33,136 bases of DNA from an uncultured Ruminiclostridium sp. (GTDB lineage Bacteria; Bacillota; Clostridia; Oscillospirales; Acutalibacteraceae): contig CABUCM010000030.1 in NCBI GenBank assembly GCA_902490005.1, positions 1 through 33,136 of the forward strand. The letters are read 5' to 3'. Below, piece after piece: positions 17,657 through 26,127 of this stretch. Below the pieces are notes generated by a model that was not told the DNA's origin, did no database searches, and saw only the letters and a list, made by a program, of their open reading frames with translations. The translations under genes and the position numbers were made by a program. The number at the start of each line of letters is the position of its first letter. Position 1 is the stretch's first letter.

Positions 17657-17891
17657 TAATAATAACCTCCTCTAAATCTTTTTTTATTGCTTGCAAACAA
17701 TACAATTTTATTTTAATGTCATGGTTGTTTTTTGTAAATTCTATTATATTTTGATTTTGTATAAAATTTTTCAAATTGCGTATAAAACGTAAAACTTTAT
17801 ACCAAAAATAAAAATTTTGGAATTTACGGCATAAAATACCCGTGCTATTCTTAAAACAATATTTATGTTTCATAAACGAGGAGGTTTTTGC
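17657..17891. promoter_or_regulatory. Divergent control region of the arabinose locus
   Basis: This AT-rich spacer starts both transcription units. GTATAAAA occurs at 17759-17766 and again at 17780-17787, exactly 21 bases apart in the same direction. An inverted copy TTTATAC lies at 17796-17802, making a 7-bp inverted repeat with GTATAAA at 17780. Two helical turns between direct repeats is the usual spacing for AraC-type binding. A TATAAT is present for the leftward unit (complement of 17743-17748). For the rightward unit TTTACG (17823-17828) and TATTCT (17846-17851) are 17 bases apart. The -35 boxes are weak, as expected for activated promoters. Confidence 0.55.
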
Positions 17892-18722
17892 ATGCTAAAA
17901 ACATTAAAACGAAGTATTTTTATTTTAATCACCATGATTGTCCTTTTAATACAGGTATATCCTATCTTTTGGATTTTCCTTTCTAGTTTTAAGACACAAG
18001 AGGAATTTAGAATCAACCTTCCTTTCGCCTTTCCAAAATCGTTTGATCTACAAAATTACATAAGAGCCTTCCAAATATCACAACTGGGCGCTTATTTTAT
18101 AAATAGTTTTATCGTAACTTTTTGCGCTATCGCCGGTATCGCTTTGCTAGGTTCTATGAGCGCTTTTGCTTTACAAAAAATGCAGTTTAAAATAAATCGT
18201 TTTTTTCTAGCCTTCTTTATTTTAGGTATTATTATTCCCATTCATATCACACTGATTCCCATGTTTATTATTTATAATAATTTAAATATGCTCAACACAC
18301 ATATTTCTTTAATTTTGCCGCAAATCGGATTTGCGTTGCCAATGTCAATCTATTTGTTTTATGAATTTTATCGGTATATTCCAAAAGAAATATTTGAATC
18401 CGGCATGATGGATGGATGTAATATCTATCAGAATTTTTATAAATTGCTTTTGCCTATGTCAAAGAATACATTTGTTACCGTATTGACAATGAACGCTATT
18501 ACGATTTGGAACGAGTTCACACTCTCCAATACTTTCATCAGCAAAAGTACAATGAAAACAGTCCCAATCGGGTTGTATGACTATCAGGGAGACTTCGGCA
18601 TGACCGACTGGGGTGCTACATTCGCTGCCATCGCAGTTACGACAGTTCCTCTTTTAATTCTGTTTTTCCTATTAAACAAGGGCATTATCTCCGGCATGAC
18701 AGTCGGGGCTGTAAAAGAATAA
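17892..18722 (+). CDS. Sugar ABC transporter permease, MalG/UgpE type (arabinose locus)
   Basis: This is the second membrane subunit of the arabinose-locus importer. It has 276 residues, about six hydrophobic segments and a divergent EAA loop (FESGMMDGCNIYQNFYKLLLP) in which the usual Glu-Ala-Ala is Glu-Ser-Gly. It ends in ISGMTVGAVKE, as is typical. I chose the ATG at 17892 because GAGGAGG lies just upstream. An in-frame ATG at 17865 would put that site inside the coding region. It is the only transporter gene in the rightward unit and is followed after 38 bases by the GH51 gene. Confidence 0.93.
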   Translation: MLKTLKRSIFILITMIVLLIQVYPIFWIFLSSFKTQEEFRINLPFAFPKSFDLQNYIRAFQISQLGAYFINSFIVTFCAIAGIALLGSMSAFALQKMQFKINRFFLAFFILGIIIPIHITLIPMFIIYNNLNMLNTHISLILPQIGFALPMSIYLFYEFYRYIPKEIFESGMMDGCNIYQNFYKLLLPMSKNTFVTVLTMNAITIWNEFTLSNTFISKSTMKTVPIGLYDYQGDFGMTDWGATFAAIAVTTVPLLILFFLLNKGIISGMTVGAVKE

Positions 18723-18760
18723 ATTTTTCAAAACATCTAAATCAAAAAGGAGAGATCACT

Positions 18761-20287
18761 TTGGTTACAGTTAAAATTAATCCGGACCGCATTTTATCTG
18801 AAGTAGACCGCAACATATTTGGACATTTTACCGAACACGCTGTTGACTGTATATATGGGGGAATTTACGATGAAAAATCTCCCTTATCTGATTCAAATGG
18901 CCTTCGTAAAGATGTCATAGAGCTGACCAAGAAAGTCCGAGCTCCGCAAATACGATATCCTGGTGGTAATTTTGTATCCAACTACCACTGGCTAGACGGA
19001 ATTGGTCCAAAAGATCAAAGAAAATGCGTATTTGATTACGCATGGAAAGTAGAGGAGAACAATCATTTTGGTACTATAGAATTTATCCAGTTTTGCCGGC
19101 AGGTAGGCGCGGAGCCATACCTATGTTGTAATATGGGCACCGGGACTATTGGTGAGGCTATGGCTTGGGTGGAATTTTGCAATGGTACCGGTAATACTCA
19201 ATATGCAAAAATGCGAAAGGAACTTGGATATGAAGAACCTTTTGATGTAAAATACTGGGGCCTTGGCAATGAAATGTACGGACCTTGGCAATGCGGTCAA
19301 ATGAACGCCATAGACTATGCAAAATCGGCACGGGAATTTGGGAAAGCTATGCGCACAGTTGATCCTAATATTATTTTGGTCGCCTGCGGCAATGAAATTG
19401 ACCAGTCATGGAATGCCGAAGTTATCAAGCAGCTCAATGGTCTCATTGATTATATATCAATCCATCACTATTCGATTGCCTGGGGCTATCCTTATGAATT
19501 TTCCCATGATTATCTTCGATTAATGACTGTCTCCCAACTGGTCGAGGAAGAATCTCAGATAACACGCGCGACGATCGAGTCGGTTACCGGAGACTGCAAA
19601 TCGCCTATAAAAATCGCGTGGGACGAATGGAATCTAAATGGCTGGTTTTTTGACGGCGTAGACGATGATTCTACCTATGATTTAACAAACGCTATTGTTA
19701 CTTCCTCTTTTTTAAATACAATGATTCGCAATAGTGATATTATTGGTATGGCAAACTATTCTCCCTTTGTGAATCTTAGCGGTGCCATTAAAGTAACTTC
19801 CGATAGGGTAAAAATTCGTCCTATGTATCATGTATTTGATCTTTACGGTAATCACACGGGGACGCAACTTGTTGATACATTTTTTGAAAGTGAAACATTT
19901 CAGTATAACCTGCCTTATGATTTACGCTTACAGAAAAGGCATTATTTTACAACCAATCCTCCGGACTCCACTCCGCGGGAAATCTCTTATCTGGATATAG
20001 TAGCCACTAAAAGCGAAGATGGTAAGACACTCTTCCTCGCAATAGTCAATAAACATCCAGAAAAGGATTATCCTCTCGCGCTGCAGCTCGATTCATATCA
20101 AGCAAAAAACATGAAAGCATATCGTATCTATTCCGAGAATACAACCGACTACAATTCTATAAAGGCTCCCAATAATGTTAGTATTGTTGAGCAGGATTTC
20201 TCTGTAGTTGACGATGCGCCTACCATTGTAGTTCCAAAACATTCCATCAATATCGTGGAATTAACTTTAGAAGCCGCTGAGCCTTAA
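18761..20287 (+). CDS. abfA: GH51 alpha-L-arabinofuranosidase
   Basis: This enzyme releases alpha-L-arabinofuranose from arabinan or arabinoxylan oligosaccharides by a retaining mechanism. The acid/base Glu171 is in GLGNEMYGPW and the nucleophile Glu289 is in AWDEWN, in a TIM barrel of about 300 residues. A C-terminal beta-domain (about 390-505) follows. The N-terminus (DRILSEVDRNIFGHFTEH) and the 508-residue length are typical of intracellular GH51. There is no signal peptide. The TTG start is supported by an AAAAAGGAGAG site and by the conserved N-terminus. Together with GH127 it lets the cell remove both anomers of arabinofuranose after import. Confidence 0.95.
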   Translation: MVTVKINPDRILSEVDRNIFGHFTEHAVDCIYGGIYDEKSPLSDSNGLRKDVIELTKKVRAPQIRYPGGNFVSNYHWLDGIGPKDQRKCVFDYAWKVEENNHFGTIEFIQFCRQVGAEPYLCCNMGTGTIGEAMAWVEFCNGTGNTQYAKMRKELGYEEPFDVKYWGLGNEMYGPWQCGQMNAIDYAKSAREFGKAMRTVDPNIILVACGNEIDQSWNAEVIKQLNGLIDYISIHHYSIAWGYPYEFSHDYLRLMTVSQLVEEESQITRATIESVTGDCKSPIKIAWDEWNLNGWFFDGVDDDSTYDLTNAIVTSSFLNTMIRNSDIIGMANYSPFVNLSGAIKVTSDRVKIRPMYHVFDLYGNHTGTQLVDTFFESETFQYNLPYDLRLQKRHYFTTNPPDSTPREISYLDIVATKSEDGKTLFLAIVNKHPEKDYPLALQLDSYQAKNMKAYRIYSENTTDYNSIKAPNNVSIVEQDFSVVDDAPTIVVPKHSINIVELTLEAAEP

Positions 20288-20545
20288 TTTATTCCATTTT
20301 CAATCACCCCTTACCTATAAAGAATCCCTTTATTTTATTTACGTTCTTTCACGACTAAATTTCAGGTTCAAAAGTGTAAAGAAGATATAACACAGATGAA
20401 ACCCAGCGAAATAACGCTTCAAAAATGAATACTAAGGGGATTTGTTCGGTGGAATGACTGGCTATAAGAATAGTATAGATATGGGGTGATTTTCAAAAAC
20501 GCGTACTTCATTTTAATTGAGCATTCAAAGAAACGAGGATGTTTT
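20288..20545 (+). other. Intergenic spacer before the oxidoreductase-like gene
   Basis: I see no gene and no clear terminator in this 258-base spacer. A possible promoter is TTGTTC (20442-20447) with TATAAG (20463-20468) or TATAGAT (20474-20480), but the spacings (15 and 26 bases) are poor. The long gap suggests that the downstream gene can be transcribed separately from GH51. Confidence 0.3.
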
Positions 20546-21691
20546 ATGAAAAAAAAGTTAAATATCGCCTTAGTCGGTTTAGGTTTTGGCGGCGCATTTG
20601 TACCAATTTATAAGGCGCATCCTGATGTTGGAACCGTAGGAATTTTTGATTCGGACCCTTCAGTCCTTAAAAAATTTTCTCAGTATTATAACCTTGATAA
20701 AACCTACCATAGCTATGAAGAAATTCTTCAAGATCCTACTGTCGATGCTATCCATCTGATTACTCCGATACCTTTACATGAGGAACAAACCGTACAGGCT
20801 CTGCGCGCAGGAAAGCACTGTGCTTGTACAGTTCCAATGGCCCTCTCAATAGAGGGAATCAAAAATATTATTCAAGCAACACGCAATTCTGGAAAAATTT
20901 ACATGATGATGGAAACGTCCATTTATACTACTCACTTTTTCCATGTTCGGGAAATGCTGAAAAACAATGAATTCGGAAAAATCCAGTTTGTTAGAGGCGC
21001 CCATTATCAAGAGATGGAAAATTGGCCAAAATACTGGATGGGTCTACCCCCTATGTATTATGGCACACATGCAATTGCACCTCTAGTAATATCTGTTGGA
21101 AGTCACATTACGCGTGTTCATTGCTTTGGATCCGGAGTAATGGACAAAAAGCTTCATGAGCAATATCAGAATCCCTATCCTATTGAAACAGCAATTTTTG
21201 ACTTTGGAAATGGCATAAAGGGAGAAGCCACTCGCTCCCTGTTCAACACTGCGAGAGAATATACAGAAAGCTTCAATATTTATGGGGAAAAGGCAACCTT
21301 CGAATGGCAGCAGTTAGAAAATGATGAGTATCCAGTAATCTTTAGAAAGTCACTTAAAAAGCCGCACGATACAGACCGTAGTGTTCCGATTGAATATGAA
21401 AGAATCGTTCCGCGTAATAGAGATGATCTCCTTCCTGATACGATTCGCCGATTTACTGTAAAAAGCAAGTATTATGATGAGACTAACCCTCAGGTTACCT
21501 TTGAAGAGGGAGGTGGACACGGTGGTTCTCATCCGCATCTTGTGAATGAATTTATCCAAAGTATATTGGAAGATCGGGCGCCCTGGCTTGATCTTTATAC
21601 TGCCGCAAATATTACCGCTGCCGGAATCTGTGCCCATAAATCCGCTATGCGGGATGGCATTGAGATAGTCGTGCCAGATTTTCAAAAATAG
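20546..21691 (+). CDS. Gfo/Idh/MocA family protein with altered EKP motif
   Basis: This family uses NAD(P) to oxidise or reduce sugars and their derivatives. The Rossmann fold begins with ALVGLGFGG (residues 8-16). The family's EKP motif, whose lysine takes part in catalysis, reads TVP here (residues 95-97 in ACTVPMALS). The C-terminal substrate domain has the conserved WMGLPPMYYGTHA and GGHGGSHPHLVNEF blocks. The 381-residue length is normal. The ATG at 20546 has an AACGAGGA site; the frame extends upstream to 20486 without one. A sugar substrate is likely from context, but whether it is an active dehydrogenase, an epimerase-like enzyme or a binding protein is open. A hairpin terminator lies about 105 bases downstream. 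Confidence 0.85.
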   Translation: MKKKLNIALVGLGFGGAFVPIYKAHPDVGTVGIFDSDPSVLKKFSQYYNLDKTYHSYEEILQDPTVDAIHLITPIPLHEEQTVQALRAGKHCACTVPMALSIEGIKNIIQATRNSGKIYMMMETSIYTTHFFHVREMLKNNEFGKIQFVRGAHYQEMENWPKYWMGLPPMYYGTHAIAPLVISVGSHITRVHCFGSGVMDKKLHEQYQNPYPIETAIFDFGNGIKGEATRSLFNTAREYTESFNIYGEKATFEWQQLENDEYPVIFRKSLKKPHDTDRSVPIEYERIVPRNRDDLLPDTIRRFTVKSKYYDETNPQVTFEEGGGHGGSHPHLVNEFIQSILEDRAPWLDLYTAANITAAGICAHKSAMRDGIEIVVPDFQK

Positions 21692-21797
21692 AATAATTGG
21701 TTTTCTATTCAGTTTTCGTTAAGGTCAAACCACCCTAAGAGGGTCTTTCGGGCATGTCCTCAATAGCTTTGTTCAAAGCATAGCGGTGTAAAAACGT

Positions 21798-21836
21798 AAA
21801 AACCGCTTCCCTATTTTTTATAGGAAAGCGGTTTTT
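21798..21836. terminator. Hairpin terminator between convergent genes
   Basis: A 17-bp stem with one mismatch, AAAAACCGCTTCCCTAT (21798-21814) and ATAGGAAAGCGGTTTTT (21820-21836), has a T-rich loop, an A-run before it and a T-run after it. It can serve the rightward oxidoreductase-like gene and the leftward GH65 gene. Its arm shares ATAGGAAAGCG with the terminator at 9376-9412. Confidence 0.85.
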
Positions 21837-21919
21837 GCTCTTTTAGGGGTTGGGACACCTTTGAGGAATCGGCCCGAAAACCCGTATGGATATTGAGAAA
21901 ATGCGGGGTGATGTCTATT
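21798..21919 (+). repeat. Intergenic hairpin-plus-tail repeat, copy B
   Basis: This is the second copy of the unit at 9376-9540. After the hairpin the tail (about 21854-21919) shares GGAC.CCTTTGA..AATCGGCCC, an ATG at 21886 reading MDIEKMRGDVY, and a final GTCTATT. It lacks about 8 bases (CTAAAGGC) found in copy A. Its end overlaps the last codon region of the leftward GH65 gene (stop at 21915). Sequence between 21692 and 21797 is gene-free and holds only a weak ACCCTAAGAGGGT pair. Confidence 0.6.
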
Positions 21920-24077
21920 CAGCCTTTATCACATGAACCTGATCGCCGCAAATGGACACCCGATAGAATTCTCCCTTCATGCACACAGAAAACGAGAGGG
22001 ATTTCCAGTGCTTTGGAAGCCTCGGATGAAAGGTCGGCTGATCGCAGTCATATTCCCATTTCATACCGGCAAACCCTAAAATAACGCCTTGCCAGATTCC
22101 GCCGCAGTTAGCGATATGAACGCCTTCCGCCGCTCCCATTTTCGCTTCGCTTAAGTCGATTTCCAAAGCCCTTTGGAACAGATCCCACGCCTCACGGTCT
22201 CTCTCAAGCCGGACGCACAGAATAGAATGTATGATCGCGGAAAGAGAGGAATCATGAGTGGTATAGGGGAAATAGAAGTCGTAGTTTTGCTTAATCTGCT
22301 CTGTGGAAAACCGCTCCGGAAACAGATAGGGCAGCATGAGTACGTCTGCCTGCTTCAGCGCTTTGACCCGGTAATTATACTCCTGAGACACCTGTCCGCC
22401 AAACGGCCTGGAGCGGTCCGGCCACATCGTTTCAAAATTCGGCTCCTCATAATCCTCAAAATAGTCGCATTGGGGAATGATTCCGGACCAGTCCACAGAA
22501 TTCATAAGGCCTTGAGCCGCCTCTCGCAGATCTTCTATAAAACCGGGCTCCGCTGTTTCTCCGCACAAATCCAAAGCCCAAGCGGTAATTTTCAGGCTGC
22601 GGGCTGCCATGAAGTTGGTATAGGCGTTATTATTGCACAGGCAGACATATTCATCCGGCCCCATAACCCCATCCAACGTCACGGCTCCGCCGGGCCTGCG
22701 GCAAACACGGGCAAGCCAGTAGCGGGCCGTCTCCTTCAGCACCGGCAGGGCATTTTTCAGAAACTCTAAATCCCCGGCCGCCTGATAATAGTGCCAAATG
22801 CCATGGACAACATCAGCCGTAACGTGGATCTCATGATCCGCGTACTGCCAGTTGGGGCACTGCTCCTCACCGGAAACAGAAGACTCCCAGGGATACCGGG
22901 CGCCCGGATATCCGTAAGCCTTGGCGTTCGCCATGGCGCCGGGCAAGGTCTGAATGCGGAACTCCACCAGCTTTTTTGCCAGCTCCGGATTGGTATACAA
23001 ATAAAAGGGGAGTAAATAGACCTCAGTATCCCAAAAGAAATGCCCGAAATAAGCCTCGCCGGAATAGCCCTTGGCGCAGACAGCCACCCGGTTGTCGTCT
23101 GGATTGACGCCGCGGAGCAAATGGTAGATTGAAAAGTTCACCGTCTTTTGCGCCGTCTCATCTCCAACGATAGAGACGCCTGCCCTCTTCCAAAGGCGCG
23201 CCCATTGAGCCTCATTCTCCAGATAGACCCTTTCTCCCCTATTAGCGGTTTCCGTCAGCAAGGTTTCCATTTGGTCAAATTCCAGATAGCCAGCGTCCAG
23301 ATCCCGGGATGTGGAAACCGCGGACAATTTAGTAAGCTTCAGGGTTTCCCCTTCCCGCAAAACGGAATCAACGACAGACCCCAGCTCTTTTCCCTGACTG
23401 TCGAACAGCATGGAAAGCATCCGGATAGAATCTCCATTGTCCGTTTGGATAACGCACGCGCGGCGGCCGGCCTCTCCGCTCTCTTCTACCTTTTTAAAAT
23501 GGTTGTAACCGTTAGTCGTTACCTTGCAGTCAATTCCATTTTCAATCATCAGACGGCAGCGGCCCGAAACCACCTGAAAGGAAAACTCCTGCACAACCAC
23601 CCGCTTCAGCTGTCTGGGCAGAAACCGGCGGTATTGACAGCGGACAATTCCACTTTCCGTACGCCAGTCAAAGTCCCGGTAAAGAACTCCGTCTCGAAAG
23701 TCCAGGCACCGACGGTAATTGTGGATTCCAGGCAATTCCATATCGAGCTTTTCCCCGTCGGCGGTAACATCCAGCTTTAATAGATATGGCAGGTTCACCA
23801 GCTCTTCCTTCAGCAAGGGATGGATTCCCGTAATTCCCGGTACATAGACGCCCCATTTAGAATAGGGATGCCTCGGCTTTTCAACGGTCACGTTAGCGGG
23901 CATACGCATATAGAGCTCGCCTTGGTCTGCGCAGGACAGGCCTTCCTCATAGGAGCCGCGAATCTGCAGATACCCTGATCCCTGAGCGAAAACCCCTTCA
24001 TAATATTTGGTATAACGCCGGCAATTACGTTCCTCCTCGACACAATAGGCCGGGTCAAATGGTTTCAAATAATTCAT
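21915..24077 (-). CDS. GH65 family glycoside phosphorylase
   Basis: GH65 phosphorylases split alpha-glucosides such as maltose, trehalose, kojibiose or nigerose with phosphate, giving beta-glucose 1-phosphate. The N-terminal beta-sandwich (about residues 1-260) and (alpha/alpha)6 barrel (about 300-690) are both present. The catalytic Glu476 is in MGPDEY, followed by the conserved NNNAYTN. KQADVLML and THDSSLS (His608) match the phosphate-binding parts that distinguish phosphorylases from GH65 hydrolases. The length of 720 residues fits and there is no signal peptide. The start has an AAAGGGG site and lies 16 bases after the GH35-like gene. A beta-phosphoglucomutase gene heads the operon and would use the product, which supports phosphorylase activity. 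The exact disaccharide is not readable. Confidence 0.9.
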   Translation of the reverse strand: MNYLKPFDPAYCVEEERNCRRYTKYYEGVFAQGSGYLQIRGSYEEGLSCADQGELYMRMPANVTVEKPRHPYSKWGVYVPGITGIHPLLKEELVNLPYLLKLDVTADGEKLDMELPGIHNYRRCLDFRDGVLYRDFDWRTESGIVRCQYRRFLPRQLKRVVVQEFSFQVVSGRCRLMIENGIDCKVTTNGYNHFKKVEESGEAGRRACVIQTDNGDSIRMLSMLFDSQGKELGSVVDSVLREGETLKLTKLSAVSTSRDLDAGYLEFDQMETLLTETANRGERVYLENEAQWARLWKRAGVSIVGDETAQKTVNFSIYHLLRGVNPDDNRVAVCAKGYSGEAYFGHFFWDTEVYLLPFYLYTNPELAKKLVEFRIQTLPGAMANAKAYGYPGARYPWESSVSGEEQCPNWQYADHEIHVTADVVHGIWHYYQAAGDLEFLKNALPVLKETARYWLARVCRRPGGAVTLDGVMGPDEYVCLCNNNAYTNFMAARSLKITAWALDLCGETAEPGFIEDLREAAQGLMNSVDWSGIIPQCDYFEDYEEPNFETMWPDRSRPFGGQVSQEYNYRVKALKQADVLMLPYLFPERFSTEQIKQNYDFYFPYTTHDSSLSAIIHSILCVRLERDREAWDLFQRALEIDLSEAKMGAAEGVHIANCGGIWQGVILGFAGMKWEYDCDQPTFHPRLPKHWKSLSFSVCMKGEFYRVSICGDQVHVIKAE

Positions 24078-24093
24078 GGAAATACCCCTTTAA

Positions 24094-26127
24094 TTATAAA
24101 ATGGTATACTCATACGGCTCCAGGGAGATCGTAACCTGCCGTTCCCCCAAGCGTACTTCTTCCGCAACAGCGACGGGATTTGGATTCAAGGCCACAGTCC
24201 CGCCGTTTTGCTTTGGAATGATTCTAAGCCGTTTGGCCCCGGAAATATAAGGCCTGACGCCGATCTTTCCAAACAAAAGCTTTACGGCCTCTGCCTGGCT
24301 GTAAAACGTGGGTTCTATGGAAAATGGGAGCAGAAGCAATTCCCCCTGGCCAAGAGTAAAGTAGAATACGGCCGGATTTCCGGCATCCTCCGCCGCCAAA
24401 ATACTTTTTGCCGCCGCCATAATCGGTTGTACAGTTCTCCCGATATAATATTCTTTGCCGTCCATCTTCAGCTTCTGCTGGTCGTCCCCTTTGTCCTCCA
24501 TTTCCTCCGCGCACATGCCGAACATATCCGCCAACAGGGTGCAGCTTTGATTCCAGGAATCCCGTGTCGGCACCCGCCCGCACAGAATCAGCTTTCCGCC
24601 CTGTTTCACAAACTCACAAAGCTTTTCCTGAACTGTCTCATCCATTGACTCGTCGGAAAGAACGCACAGTGCCTGCGCTTCTTTCAGCCGTTCCATAGGC
24701 TCCTCCGCGAAATCGCACACTCTTGGCGTGAAACCCGCCGACTTCAGCACAAAATAAAAATCGTTGCTGGCTCGGGCGGTCCGCTTCCAGATCAGTCCCG
24801 GGTCATTCTTGACGCCGAACAATAGGTCATGCCGGACAGGCGCTGTCAGGTCTTCCTGGTTCTTCTTAATTTCCGACAGGGAACGCGCCAAATACGGGTA
24901 ATTTTCCAGCCGCTCTCCGGTGCGGCTTACGGGAGTCTGCCAATTATGGTCGGTACCGTACCAGCCCATGCCGGGCCGGTTCTCACATCCGGCGAACAGG
25001 AACATATTAAAGCCCCGGTAGCCCGCCGCGATTGTCCAAAGGTTCCACAGATAAAGCTCTGGTCCGTAAACCTGGGGAAAATCCTTCCAATATCCGCTTT
25101 CCTGCTCAATGACCCAAGGGGCCTTCGCCAGAAAATTCGAGGCGTATTCCGCGCCGTAATCGCAGAAATAGGTTCCCTCCTGGATTCCGAGCTGGCCTGT
25201 GAGGGAATAATAGCAGTCTATTCCAATATTCAGCCAGGGATTTTTCCGGTTGTTCCCGTAATGCAGAGAAATCGCTCTGGGATTGTAAGCATTATGTATC
25301 ATTTCCACCTGAACACCGTTGTTTCGCGCGATTTTCCGCAAGGTCTGGAAGTAAGCCGGAAAATAAAAGTCATAGACAAACTCCAAATGATCCCGCTGTG
25401 CCAAGCTGGGATTCGCCGCCTCCAGCATATGGGGCTCTATGGTGAGCAGATCGGAAAAATCCGACTCATAATACTGGTTCAGCCGGCTGGCCTGCCCATA
25501 CTTCTCTGTCAAATAGCGGGGATAAAGTCCGTCCTCCCGGCCGATCCCCAGATTTTCCGGATTTCTGTCATCCAGATCCTCGGTGGGGATCTCATTGCAG
25601 AGCTGGAACATCACAATGTTTCCCTTCGGCGCCAGGTAATTCTGGATTTCTCCGCATACCGACTTATACCAGCGCTCCGCCGCCCTGATAAAATCCGGAT
25701 GGTTGTGGGCCACATTGTTCTTCATTCCCACATCCACATATTTGCCATCCTGATATCCTTTGACGTGAGCGTTCCGGTATTTCTGTGAAAACCATTTAGG
25801 CAGTCCCAAATCAGTGGTTTCCGCATACACATAAGGGCCGGGACGGAAGAAGCCCAGCAAGCCCTTTTTTTGAGTCAGCTGAATCCAGGTGTGAAGGTCG
25901 TTCTCCGGGCAAAGCTCGCCGGTAAAATCGAATTTTCCCTCCTCGTATTCATGGACAAACCAGGGAACGTAATAGGCGACCGCGTTGCATCCGCAGTCTA
26001 CCAGCGCGTCCAGCGCTTTTTCCCAGTATTGCTTTTCCATGCGGAAGTAGTGCAGCTCGCCGCATAGAAGCAGCTCCTTTTTTCCATTTATCATAAAATC
26101 AGTTTTTGTAATTTTGAAATCATACAT
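24094..26127 (-). CDS. GH35-like glycosidase with GH42-like C-terminal part
   Basis: The protein has a TIM barrel (about residues 1-400) with GH35 features: LCGELHYFRM near the N-terminus, GFFRPGPYVYAETTDLGLPKWF, the probable acid/base Glu179 in QLCNEIP, and a nucleophile candidate at Glu341 or Glu343 in VIEQESGYW. From about residue 450 it has a flavodoxin/amidotransferase-like domain (GGKLILCGRVP) and a small beta-domain ending at EPYEYTIL, a layout more like GH42. The likely activity is a beta-galactosidase or a related exo-enzyme in the cytoplasm (677 residues, no signal peptide). I chose the ATG at 26127, which has AAGGAG upstream and overlaps the end of the mutase gene by eight bases. 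The frame is open to 26190 without a ribosome site. Confidence 0.8.
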   Translation of the reverse strand: MYDFKITKTDFMINGKKELLLCGELHYFRMEKQYWEKALDALVDCGCNAVAYYVPWFVHEYEEGKFDFTGELCPENDLHTWIQLTQKKGLLGFFRPGPYVYAETTDLGLPKWFSQKYRNAHVKGYQDGKYVDVGMKNNVAHNHPDFIRAAERWYKSVCGEIQNYLAPKGNIVMFQLCNEIPTEDLDDRNPENLGIGREDGLYPRYLTEKYGQASRLNQYYESDFSDLLTIEPHMLEAANPSLAQRDHLEFVYDFYFPAYFQTLRKIARNNGVQVEMIHNAYNPRAISLHYGNNRKNPWLNIGIDCYYSLTGQLGIQEGTYFCDYGAEYASNFLAKAPWVIEQESGYWKDFPQVYGPELYLWNLWTIAAGYRGFNMFLFAGCENRPGMGWYGTDHNWQTPVSRTGERLENYPYLARSLSEIKKNQEDLTAPVRHDLLFGVKNDPGLIWKRTARASNDFYFVLKSAGFTPRVCDFAEEPMERLKEAQALCVLSDESMDETVQEKLCEFVKQGGKLILCGRVPTRDSWNQSCTLLADMFGMCAEEMEDKGDDQQKLKMDGKEYYIGRTVQPIMAAAKSILAAEDAGNPAVFYFTLGQGELLLLPFSIEPTFYSQAEAVKLLFGKIGVRPYISGAKRLRIIPKQNGGTVALNPNPVAVAEEVRLGERQVTISLEPYEYTIL

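Noticed and set aside
24829..25788. A 319-residue + strand frame, with others at 23148-23780, 22173-22769 and 29307-30086
   Set aside because: All are antisense to well-supported glycosidase or surface-protein genes and show no domain or start signal.
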